Origin: a virus
Virus record (IMG/VR): IMGVR_UViG_3300031857_000813
Coordinates: 1 to 32,511 of that record
Reading direction: 5' to 3' (one strand)
Length of the DNA stretch: 32,511 nt
The stretch's first letter is position 1. Each line of letters starts with the position of its first letter. Shown piece after piece: positions 21,282-29,128 of this stretch. Made by a program: the position numbers and the translations under genes. The notes below the pieces were generated by a model, which was given only the letters and a program-made list of their open reading frames with translations, was not told the DNA's origin and made no database searches.

Positions 21282-24200
21282 AATCAAAAGACATTACTAA
21301 CAAATTAACCGAATGGCGTGATCCAATGGATATGTTAAATCGTGGCCGTTCAGGTCCTGAAATGGGACCGTCTGGAGGTTTTGGAGGTTATGCAGGCGGA
21401 CGAAGTGATATTTTTGGATTAGGCGGAAGAGGTGGAGCACCGCAACAAATTGACATAGGCTTAGGTGGGGCCGGTGGTAAGAGTATTAGCAGAAGTGCTG
21501 CAAAAAAAGAATTTGGTAAAGAACAAACACGTACAGCAACAATGTCTCCGGCACAAAAACAGGCTGAAAAAGAAGTAAGAAGTGGACAATATACTCCTTC
21601 TCCAGCACCTAAAAAAGGTGAAGCACCTCCTGCTAAGCGTGAAGAACCTGCTTTGTCTACCCAACAAAGGAATTATAAAGAATTAGATCGTCCTGCTGTT
21701 CAAAGAAAAGCAGAGGCAGATAAGACAGCAAAAGATGCTGCAGCAAAAGATAGAAGTTCTCAACCGCATTATACAATAGATCCAAAAACAGGTAAACCAA
21801 TTCCTGCTAATGTGCAAGCACAATTACAACAAAAATTACAAGGTAAAGGATTTAAAGATCCTGAACCAGGAAGCATAAGTGGATTTAGACCTAAAAGTGA
21901 TAAAGGTGCTACTGATACAAGGGCACAACTTCAACAAAAATTACAAGGTAAGGGGTTTAAAGAACCAGCAAAAGTAGAACCAGCAAAAGTAGAACCAGCA
22001 AAAGTAGAACCAGCAAAGGCAGAACCTAACCCACTATTTCCAGGAGATCGTGCATCCCGTCCTCCTAAGGAAAAATTTGATAAAAAATCTGCAGCACAAA
22101 GTGTTGGGTTACATGCTGCATTATTAGCTGCGATAGCTAATATGACTGCAGACGAGAAAAAATCAGCAGCAGAAAAATCAACAAGTGCGCAGCAAGGAAA
22201 TTCAAATACTCCTGTTACTATTGATTTTATAGATCCTGGATCAGAAAAAGCTGCCGACGCACCCGCAACAACAATGCCAGATTCTACCACAACAACCCAA
22301 ACAGCATCCAACTCAGGTGATAAAACATCATCGCCACCAGTTGTTGTAACAGCTAAAGAAAAGCCAATCCCACAAAAGAATCAACCAGAGAAGGTAGAAG
22401 ATCCAACTAGAAAAGCTGATCAACCGAAAAAAGATTATGATATTGCAGTACAAGATCCTGACATTGTAACAACAAACTCAGAAAAACCAAATGCCGAAGC
22501 AGATACAGTTAATGACAAAGAAAGTGCTGCAACAACACAAGCAGCGATAGAGCCTAGTAAAGATGAAAAAAATGAAGAAGATGTACTAGAAAAACTTAGA
22601 AAATTATTAGGTCTCGATAAGAATGCAGAACAACAGGCTAAAACTGAACCCGCTAAAGAACCAGCCAAAGAACCTGAAGCTAAAAAGGATGATCCTAAGC
22701 CAGAACCTGAAAAGGTCGCACAAGATGGGCCAGGTAAAGCCGATGCAGAAAAAGGTGATGCTGGCAAAAGAGGTGATGAAAAAGAGGCCTTTCCTAAATT
22801 TAAAAGAGATGAAAAAACAGAAAAACCTGAAGATACAGAAAAAAAAGGTGATGACGAAATCACTAGAAAAACTGATAGTCCTGTAAATAAGGGTCCTGCA
22901 GCAACGGGAACAGATAACGCTATAAATTGGGCTCCTCCCCCACCAGAAAGAAAATACGAACCTGACGAGAGAGCAAATAGAGACCGTGCTAATCTTATCA
23001 GAAGGCAACAGCAGCAAAACAGAGAGGCCGAGCTTCAAGATATAAAAAGAATGACCCCTGATGTGAATGAATCACTCAATCATATTTTAGGTTTAGCAAA
23101 TATTACAAAGAAAGAAATTGTGGAGTCAACTACTATGAACTTAGACATGAGACAAATGATTGCTTTATTAGATGAAGCAACTAAAATGGCCGATATCAAA
23201 GGCAAAAAGCATACTGGTAAGTATGGCAAAGAATACGACACCGATGAAGAAGGTGACGACAAGCCAAAAGCTAAGGAAAAAAACAAGCGCGGTAGGCAAG
23301 AAAGTGAAGCAACTAAAGATGCTAAAAAATGGCAGGGCGCAGATGCAGCTGGTGCTGCAATTATTGGTGGCAAAGCTCCATCTAGTGCAGCAAAAGGCAC
23401 AAAGCATGGTTTCACCGCTGGTGAAAAAGCAGCTAAAAAAGCAGAAAAGGCTAAGTCTAAAAAGAATCTTAAAGATTGGTTTGACTCTACTGAAGAAGCC
23501 ATACTAGAAGGTGCTAAGGTTGATCGTATGGTAAAACATATTGCAAAATCAGAACGTGATTTAGGCAAAGGCAAAAAGGAAGCAGAAAATATTGCATGGG
23601 CAACTGCTAATAAGCGTGGATACCTAGACAATAAGAATAAGAAAAAAGTTAAAGAAGAATCATATACAGTAAACAAAAAACCTGTCAGCAAAGGTGAATA
23701 TGATGCCACTATGAAAGCAGCAGGAAAATCACCTAGTCCACCAGAGAAAGTTAAAGAAGAACTAAAAGGTGATCAAAAGAACCTAGACGTAGCTGCACCA
23801 AAAGGTAAATTAGATGCTAAAGATTTTGCTGCATTAAGAGCAAAGAAAAAAGTCAGCGAGGCAGAAAAAGCTAAAAAAGATTATGATGGTGATGGTAAAG
23901 TTGAATCACCAAAAGATGAAGTATGGGGGAGCCGCATGAAGGCAGCTAAAAAAGCAGGCAAGTTAAAAGAAGGTGTTAACTTTGCTGAGATGATGAAAGA
24001 AACACAAATGAGCATTGAAGAAATGCTTGAAGGTTTACAACAAGAGATTGCTGAATTTAAAGCTACAGGCCACATGGGTGATAACTTACGTGATGCGTTA
24101 GAAATTCATCGTTACAAAGGTAAAGATAAATTAATGGGCGAATCTCCTATGATGTCACAAACTGTTGTAGAAGAACCATTAGAAGAAAATCCATTTACTT

Positions 24201-26308
24201 ATGCAGCAAGACAGGCCAAAGCATCAGGTGATGATAGCTTTAAATTAGGCGGAGAAACTTTTCCTGTTAAGGAAGCAATGAGCAGACATGCTAAAGGTTA
24301 TGCAAAGTTTGGTCCAGAAGGAATGAAAACTCTTGCACGTTTGGGACAACAAGGTGCTAGTGAAAAGACAATGGACGCTGCTAGAAAAGAGTTTAACAAA
24401 TACGATAATGATGAAAAGGTAGATGAAGACGGACCTGGCGCAGCAAGAATGTACGGTGACGATGAAAAATCAGATTTTGACGTTGTAGACTCAATGAAAA
24501 AATTTGCGAATAAAGGAATAGATGCATGGAATGATTACGAGCAAAGTAAAAAAGATGCATGGGACTCACGTAGATGGAATGATGGTTCAGGAGGAAAACC
24601 TGGTAGTAGTGGGTATAATCCGTCAAAACTACCTAGATTCGACACAAAAGACGACAATTATCCAGATGAATTAAAGCGCGGAATTAAATCTGCTTCAACT
24701 ACTCCTTCACCAAAAAGAGAGCCAGAATCTGATATTTTTGATCGTGAAAAACCATATAGAGATAAAACAGGTAAAATGGTTACACCACCAAAAGGTTTAA
24801 GCATCAGCGAACCATATGGCAAAAAAGGGTATCCAGATGCAGTAGATGTAAATGCACCATCAAAAAATAAGGATCGTAAACCTATGAAAGAAAATTTTGA
24901 CTTTTCACTATGGGACAGCCAATTAGAAAAAATGATAAACGAAAGTTTAACTGTTACTACGACTCAAGGTGATAATGATACAGAAAATAGTGTTAGTATT
25001 ACAGCGAGTGGGGAACAAGCCGGTGAAATAATGGCTTTATTAAGAAATGCAGGAATGGATTCAATGTCAGGTCCTGCAGTAAATGAACCAGTTGTTGTAG
25101 AACCAGAACAACTGTTATCAGCATATGGAGTTCCAATGTCACAAGATGACAATTCAGGTTCAGGGCATGATGATATTGTTTCATTGATGCAAAAGCTAAG
25201 TGGTATGTCAGATCATGGACAAGAAGGTATAGAAATGTCAAATGATTCGGAACACGAAGAACATGACGACCAAAATTCACACGATTATGAAGATGAGGGA
25301 AGTGAAGATGAAAACGAGGAGAAGGATGAGGCTGAAGAAGGCTCTGATGAAGAAGATAATAATGATGAAGAAAAAGTAAATGAAGAACGTGAAATATCGA
25401 CTTCAGTAGACGATGAAGGCCGTATTCATTACATGAGAGATCCAAAAAATCCTAGTCCACAAAAATCATCTGTAGATGATAGAGGTAGATTACAATTTAA
25501 AGATACTGATAGACCAAATTCTTCATCGGTTGATGATCAAGATCGTATTCATTACATGAGAGATCCTAAAAATCCATCACCGCAGCGTTCATCAGTAGAC
25601 GACAAGGGTCGCCTGCAATTTAAAGATACTGACAGACCACAGCAATCCTCAGTAGATGATAAAGGCAGACTGCAATTTAAAGGTGACACAGCAGGTCCAC
25701 AGCGTTCATCAGTAGATGATAAAGGTAGATTACAGTATAAAGGACCTTCTGCTGGGGCTCAACAATCGTCAGTTGATGATCAGGGTCGTCTACGTTTTGT
25801 TAAAGAATATGATGAAGAAATGACCAATGAAGGTATGTGTCAAGAATGTGGTATGTATGAAGGTGAATGTGGGCATAGAATGAATGAAGCTGAAGGTACA
25901 TACGCTGATCCTAAAGGACACATTTTTTCATCAAACGGAAAAACAGAATACGTACCAGCTCCGGGTTATCGTGTGAGAACAACTTTTACTCCAGGTAGAG
26001 ATGATCCTACTACAACTTTTGTAAAAGCTGACTCTACTTCAAAGGAAACATCAAAAGATCAAAATTCAAAGGAAACATCAAAAGATCAAAAAAATGAAAA
26101 TCTTGAGAGCGCCCGCCCTATTGAAGAAGAATTAGCGAATGGAGCTGATGATACTACGATGCAAGATATTAAGTATTTGATACGAACACTTGCAGGTGGA
26201 CTCAATAAAGAAAAGCGTGATCAAACAACATTACCTCACACTGCTGTAAAAGTTACAGAAAGTAGAGAAATGCTTAACGAATGGAAAAAACTAAGTGGTA
26301 TAAAATAA
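21278..26308 (+). CDS. Giant low-complexity charged phage protein, possibly scaffold/core-like
   Basis: 1676 residues, mostly predicted disordered by eye. In order: Gly-rich start (~20-65); Lys/Pro/Ala/Glu-rich region with PAKVE repeats (230-249); a short hydrophobic helix (LHAALLAAIANM, ~278-290); KE/DP-rich region to ~550; more structured units with NESLNHILGLANI (~597), DRMVKHIAKSERDL and KKEAENIAWATANKRG (~750-785), an EF-hand-like DYDGDGKVESPKDE (868-881), and FAEMMKETQMSIEEML; a very acidic stretch (~1325-1372); seven SSVDD repeats (1375-1509); a CxxC-x6-C-x-H knuckle (1521-1533); and a conserved-looking end (MQDIKYLIRTLAGGL, MLNEWKKLSG). Possible gp21-type sites: LTE12, IVE616, ILE744, INE1222. 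Follows a capsid-targeting-like protein and ends at a strong terminator. Function unknown. Confidence 0.85.
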   Translation: MKSKDITNKLTEWRDPMDMLNRGRSGPEMGPSGGFGGYAGGRSDIFGLGGRGGAPQQIDIGLGGAGGKSISRSAAKKEFGKEQTRTATMSPAQKQAEKEVRSGQYTPSPAPKKGEAPPAKREEPALSTQQRNYKELDRPAVQRKAEADKTAKDAAAKDRSSQPHYTIDPKTGKPIPANVQAQLQQKLQGKGFKDPEPGSISGFRPKSDKGATDTRAQLQQKLQGKGFKEPAKVEPAKVEPAKVEPAKAEPNPLFPGDRASRPPKEKFDKKSAAQSVGLHAALLAAIANMTADEKKSAAEKSTSAQQGNSNTPVTIDFIDPGSEKAADAPATTMPDSTTTTQTASNSGDKTSSPPVVVTAKEKPIPQKNQPEKVEDPTRKADQPKKDYDIAVQDPDIVTTNSEKPNAEADTVNDKESAATTQAAIEPSKDEKNEEDVLEKLRKLLGLDKNAEQQAKTEPAKEPAKEPEAKKDDPKPEPEKVAQDGPGKADAEKGDAGKRGDEKEAFPKFKRDEKTEKPEDTEKKGDDEITRKTDSPVNKGPAATGTDNAINWAPPPPERKYEPDERANRDRANLIRRQQQQNREAELQDIKRMTPDVNESLNHILGLANITKKEIVESTTMNLDMRQMIALLDEATKMADIKGKKHTGKYGKEYDTDEEGDDKPKAKEKNKRGRQESEATKDAKKWQGADAAGAAIIGGKAPSSAAKGTKHGFTAGEKAAKKAEKAKSKKNLKDWFDSTEEAILEGAKVDRMVKHIAKSERDLGKGKKEAENIAWATANKRGYLDNKNKKKVKEESYTVNKKPVSKGEYDATMKAAGKSPSPPEKVKEELKGDQKNLDVAAPKGKLDAKDFAALRAKKKVSEAEKAKKDYDGDGKVESPKDEVWGSRMKAAKKAGKLKEGVNFAEMMKETQMSIEEMLEGLQQEIAEFKATGHMGDNLRDALEIHRYKGKDKLMGESPMMSQTVVEEPLEENPFTYAARQAKASGDDSFKLGGETFPVKEAMSRHAKGYAKFGPEGMKTLARLGQQGASEKTMDAARKEFNKYDNDEKVDEDGPGAARMYGDDEKSDFDVVDSMKKFANKGIDAWNDYEQSKKDAWDSRRWNDGSGGKPGSSGYNPSKLPRFDTKDDNYPDELKRGIKSASTTPSPKREPESDIFDREKPYRDKTGKMVTPPKGLSISEPYGKKGYPDAVDVNAPSKNKDRKPMKENFDFSLWDSQLEKMINESLTVTTTQGDNDTENSVSITASGEQAGEIMALLRNAGMDSMSGPAVNEPVVVEPEQLLSAYGVPMSQDDNSGSGHDDIVSLMQKLSGMSDHGQEGIEMSNDSEHEEHDDQNSHDYEDEGSEDENEEKDEAEEGSDEEDNNDEEKVNEEREISTSVDDEGRIHYMRDPKNPSPQKSSVDDRGRLQFKDTDRPNSSSVDDQDRIHYMRDPKNPSPQRSSVDDKGRLQFKDTDRPQQSSVDDKGRLQFKGDTAGPQRSSVDDKGRLQYKGPSAGAQQSSVDDQGRLRFVKEYDEEMTNEGMCQECGMYEGECGHRMNEAEGTYADPKGHIFSSNGKTEYVPAPGYRVRTTFTPGRDDPTTTFVKADSTSKETSKDQNSKETSKDQKNENLESARPIEEELANGADDTTMQDIKYLIRTLAGGLNKEKRDQTTLPHTAVKVTESREMLNEWKKLSGIK
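21820..21963 (+). repeat. Direct repeat encoding AQLQQKLQGKGFK
   Basis: Two copies of a ~40-base unit (about 21820-21859 and 21925-21963) encode AQLQQKLQGKGFK followed by D or E and P; few base differences, so a recent duplication. Confidence 0.7.
21965..22024 (+). repeat. Four 15-base tandem repeats (PAKVE)
   Basis: Unit ccagcaaaagtagaa repeated three times identically with a fourth diverged copy (ccagcaaaggcagaa), encoding PAKVE x3 and PAKAE, residues 230-249 of the giant protein. Confidence 0.9.
25400..25803 (+). repeat. Seven tandem SSVDD-x-GRL repeats
   Basis: Residues 1375-1509 of the giant protein. Two alternating forms occur: SVDDxGRIHYMRDPKNPSPQ (copies 1 and 3) and SSVDDKGRLQFKDTDRP (copies 2, 4 and variants 5-7). 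Period is 19-22 residues. DNA copies differ at synonymous positions, so the repeat is kept at protein level. Confidence 0.9.
26039..26092 (+). repeat. Two 27-base tandem repeats (SKETSKDQN)
   Basis: tcaaaggaaacatcaaaaga-type unit repeated twice with one base difference at the end, encoding SKETSKDQN and SKETSKDQK. Confidence 0.9.
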
Positions 26309-26324
26309 TAAAACCACGCTTTAT

Positions 26325-26352
26325 ATAGCCCGGTTTTACGGGCTATTTTTTT
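26325..26352 (+). terminator. Intrinsic terminator
   Basis: 8-bp perfect stem ATAGCCCG (26325-26332) / CGGGCTAT (26339-26346), loop GTTTTA, and a run of seven Ts (26346-26352). It lies 16 bases after the stop of the giant gene and closes the gp18-to-giant-protein region. Confidence 0.92.
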
Positions 26353-26375
26353 GGGCAGAAGCTTTATAAAAATAC

Positions 26376-26383
26376 GATAAATA
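26376..26383 (+). promoter_or_regulatory. Late promoter GATAAATA for the fibre-lysis cluster
   Basis: GATAAATA followed by C, 23 bases before the ATG at 26407, directly downstream of the terminator. AAAGG (26390-26394) is a distant ribosome binding site. Confidence 0.6.
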
Positions 26384-26406
26384 CACTATAAAGGTAGAAA
26401 TTTAAA

Positions 26407-28500
26407 ATGGCTCAAGAAATTATCGACTTCGGTTCATATCCCAACGATCCTGATTCAGATGCTATACGTGTAGCTTTTCAAAAAACACAGAACAATTTTA
26501 ATGAATTGTTCTCGATCCAGTACCAAACTGGAGTTTCTCAGGTACTTGCAGGGTCAGGTATATCCGTAAATCAGAATACAGGCAATGTTACAGTAACAAA
26601 TAGGATAGCTACAATTACTATTCAGACTGATGCAAATTTTAGAGTAGGTGTTACAACTGCAACAAGTAATACTGCTACTATTAACTCAGGAACAACGCCC
26701 TTTGTAATAAACCTAGCTAATACAATAAGCACAGGGAATATTACTGCAACTGGAGCTATTCAAGGTACGATTAGTAACTTATCAAGTAATCAACCCAATA
26801 TAACTGGAGTAGGAAGTTTAGGTAATCTATCAGTTGTTGGTACGATTAGATCAAACAGCATAGTAAGTAATAATATCAATGTGTTAAATTTAAATGCTAC
26901 ATACATGACTTCTCCCGGTAGCAATAATCAAGTGTTGTTTAACAATTTAGGTAATATTGATGCAACTTCAAATTTAACTTTTAATGGTAATTTACTAACG
27001 GTAACAGGTGGTATTTCAGCGACTGGAAACATTGTTGCTCAAAATTTTGTTAACTCAGGAAATGTATCAGTAACTGGTAGTATTTTATCAAATGCAAATA
27101 TTACATCCAATTTAAACATAAGTGCGAATGGTAATATTACCGCAGGAAATCTTTTAGGACGTTTTGCTAACGGGACTTCTAATATAGCGATTTCTAACGC
27201 TAATGGAAATATAGTTTTAAGTGTGGCAGGTGTTTCAAATGTTTTACAAATCACTTCAACTGAAGTTGATATAAATGGACTATTAGATGTTTTAGGTAAT
27301 GCGAATGTCGGTAATTTATCCACCACTGCTTTAAGCGCAACAGGAAATGCAAATGTAGGGAATTTATTTGCCTCTTTATCAGTTAGTGCTACAGGTAATG
27401 TTATTGGAAGCAATTTCCTTACAGGTGGACTAATAAGTGCGACTGGAAATATAACAGCAAACAACATAACTATAGGTAACACAATAAGTGTAATTGGTAA
27501 TGTTATAGGCGCTAATCTAACGACCGCTGGTAATGTAAGTGCGACTGGTACAATTTTTTCAAATTCAAGTTTTGCTACAAACGGCATAATAAGTGCAAAT
27601 GGAACCGTAACTGCAGGTAATGTAACTACAGTTACGGTCAGTGCGACAGGTAATGTACAAGCACAAAATTTACGAACGACTGGAGTTATCAGTGCGCAAG
27701 GCAATTTAACAGCAAGCACTGCAAACTTGGGTAATTCAGTCACAGCTAACTTTTTTATTGGTAGTGGTAATAATTTAAGTAATATTCAAGGTGCTAATGT
27801 TAATGGAAATGTACTTGCTGCGAATGTGAGTTATTTTGCAAACGTAACAACCACGGCGAATGCTAATATAATTACTTATTTACCATTTGTAAACACTACG
27901 TCAGGTAACGCTAATTTAGTTGCAGATGCCTTGCTTACCTATAATGCAAATTCTAAGGTGTTGAGTGCTGGTGCTTTAAGTGTGACTGGAAATATTGTCG
28001 CGGGAAATATTAATGTACAAACTGGTACATTAACAGGTAGAAATTTAAGTACAGGGGCAAACACAACTCAAGGTAATATTATAGGAAATTGGGTATTAAC
28101 AGCAGGATCGTTGCTCAATGCAACTTATGCTGACTTAGCAGAATATTACGCAGCGGATACAGAAATTGATCCCGGTACTGTTGTAGAGTTCGGTGGCGTT
28201 GCTGAAATTAGACAATGCAATACTGAAATGAGTAATAGAATAGCAGGAATTGTTTCTACTAATCCAGCATATGTTATGAATAGTACAATTGAGGCTGAAT
28301 ATCCAACTATAGTAGCACTGCAGGGAAGAGTACCTGTTAAAGTAATTGGAATAATATCAAAAGGCGATATGTTAGTAAGCGCCGGTAATGGATACGCCAA
28401 ATCTAATTCAAATCCTGTAATAGGATCGGTTCTTGGTAAAGCACTAGAAGATTTTACTGGAGTTGCAGGAGTTATAGAAATAGCAGTAGGAAGATTATAA
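26407..28500 (+). CDS. Tail fibre protein with peptidase-G2-like C-terminus
   Basis: 697 residues. The N-terminal ~40 residues (IIDFGSYPNDPDSDAIRVAF, QKTQNNFNELF) resemble the start of the protein at 31323 and are a likely virion-attachment module. Residues ~90-565 consist of 'SATGNV.A.N' beta-type repeats like those of the giant fibre at the window start. The C-terminal ~125 residues (ADLAEYYAADTEIDPGTVVE, IAGIVSTNPAYVMN, LQGRVPVKVIGIISKGDML, VLGKALED) fit the peptidase G2/intramolecular-chaperone type domain found at the ends of phage fibres, which in some phages cleaves itself off after trimerisation. Whether the catalytic residues are intact cannot be judged by eye. It is followed 9 bases on by the endolysin gene. 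Host adsorption role inferred. Confidence 0.8.
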   Translation: MAQEIIDFGSYPNDPDSDAIRVAFQKTQNNFNELFSIQYQTGVSQVLAGSGISVNQNTGNVTVTNRIATITIQTDANFRVGVTTATSNTATINSGTTPFVINLANTISTGNITATGAIQGTISNLSSNQPNITGVGSLGNLSVVGTIRSNSIVSNNINVLNLNATYMTSPGSNNQVLFNNLGNIDATSNLTFNGNLLTVTGGISATGNIVAQNFVNSGNVSVTGSILSNANITSNLNISANGNITAGNLLGRFANGTSNIAISNANGNIVLSVAGVSNVLQITSTEVDINGLLDVLGNANVGNLSTTALSATGNANVGNLFASLSVSATGNVIGSNFLTGGLISATGNITANNITIGNTISVIGNVIGANLTTAGNVSATGTIFSNSSFATNGIISANGTVTAGNVTTVTVSATGNVQAQNLRTTGVISAQGNLTASTANLGNSVTANFFIGSGNNLSNIQGANVNGNVLAANVSYFANVTTTANANIITYLPFVNTTSGNANLVADALLTYNANSKVLSAGALSVTGNIVAGNINVQTGTLTGRNLSTGANTTQGNIIGNWVLTAGSLLNATYADLAEYYAADTEIDPGTVVEFGGVAEIRQCNTEMSNRIAGIVSTNPAYVMNSTIEAEYPTIVALQGRVPVKVIGIISKGDMLVSAGNGYAKSNSNPVIGSVLGKALEDFTGVAGVIEIAVGRL

Positions 28501-28509
28501 GGAATAAAA

Positions 28510-29127
28510 ATGATAACACTAGAAATATTAAAACAAGTTTGTCCAAAAACAAAAGAAGCAGTTCTTAAAAAGTACGCATTGTCATTGCATGAAACAGCAG
28601 AGTACTATGACATGTACGTTAATAAAAAACGTGCAGCAGCATTTATAGCACAAACTGCACATGAAAGCGGTGGATTTAATTTTGTAAAAGAAAATTTAAA
28701 TTACAGTGCTAAAGGATTAATGACTACATTCAAAAAGTATTTCCCAAATGAAGCGATTGCAAAACAGTATGAAAGACAGCCTGAAAAGATTGCAAATCGT
28801 GTTTATGCTAATCGTATGAGCAACGGTGATGAGGCAAGTGGTGATGGATATAAGTTTTGTGGTCGTGGATTGATTCAATTAACTGGTCGTGCTAATTATA
28901 CAAAATTTGCACAAGATTTAGGTATAAGTTTAGATGAAACTGTAGCATATCTAGAAACACCAGAAGGTGCTGTTAGTAGTGCAGGTTGGTTTTGGGATCA
29001 AAACAACTTAAATCAATGGTGTGATAAAGATGATTTTGTAACACTCACTAAGCGAATAAATGGCGGAACGATTGGTTTAGAAGATCGTAAGCATCACTAT
29101 GAAATAGCATTAAAAGCCTTAACTTAA
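28510..29127 (+). CDS. GH19-family endolysin (chitinase-like lysozyme)
   Basis: 205 residues, a single glycoside hydrolase family 19 domain. The catalytic pair is probably E52 (FIAQTAHESGGF) and E61 (VKENLNYSA). The substrate-cleft motif KFCGRGLIQLTGRANY follows at about 116-132, and a conserved end WFWDQNNLNQWCD, LTKRINGG. Family members in phages cleave the glycan of peptidoglycan for lysis. There is no signal peptide or SAR anchor, so export should need a holin. AAGGAA (28499-28504) is its ribosome binding site; the next gene starts one base after its stop. Being inside a fibre operon, it could also act at entry as a virion-associated enzyme, but lysis is the simpler reading. Confidence 0.9.
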   Translation: MITLEILKQVCPKTKEAVLKKYALSLHETAEYYDMYVNKKRAAAFIAQTAHESGGFNFVKENLNYSAKGLMTTFKKYFPNEAIAKQYERQPEKIANRVYANRMSNGDEASGDGYKFCGRGLIQLTGRANYTKFAQDLGISLDETVAYLETPEGAVSSAGWFWDQNNLNQWCDKDDFVTLTKRINGGTIGLEDRKHHYEIALKALT

Positions 29128-29128
29128 T

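Noticed and set aside
21965-22024. CRISPR-like short repeats
   Set aside because: Units of 15 bases are contiguous without spacers and encode PAKVE in frame; it is a coding tandem repeat.
22435-23709. Overlapping minus and plus open frames inside the giant charged gene
   Set aside because: Low-complexity Lys/Glu codons (AAA, GAA) leave few stops in other frames; products are Ser/Phe-rich or Lys/Gln-rich without any recognisable domain or start signal.
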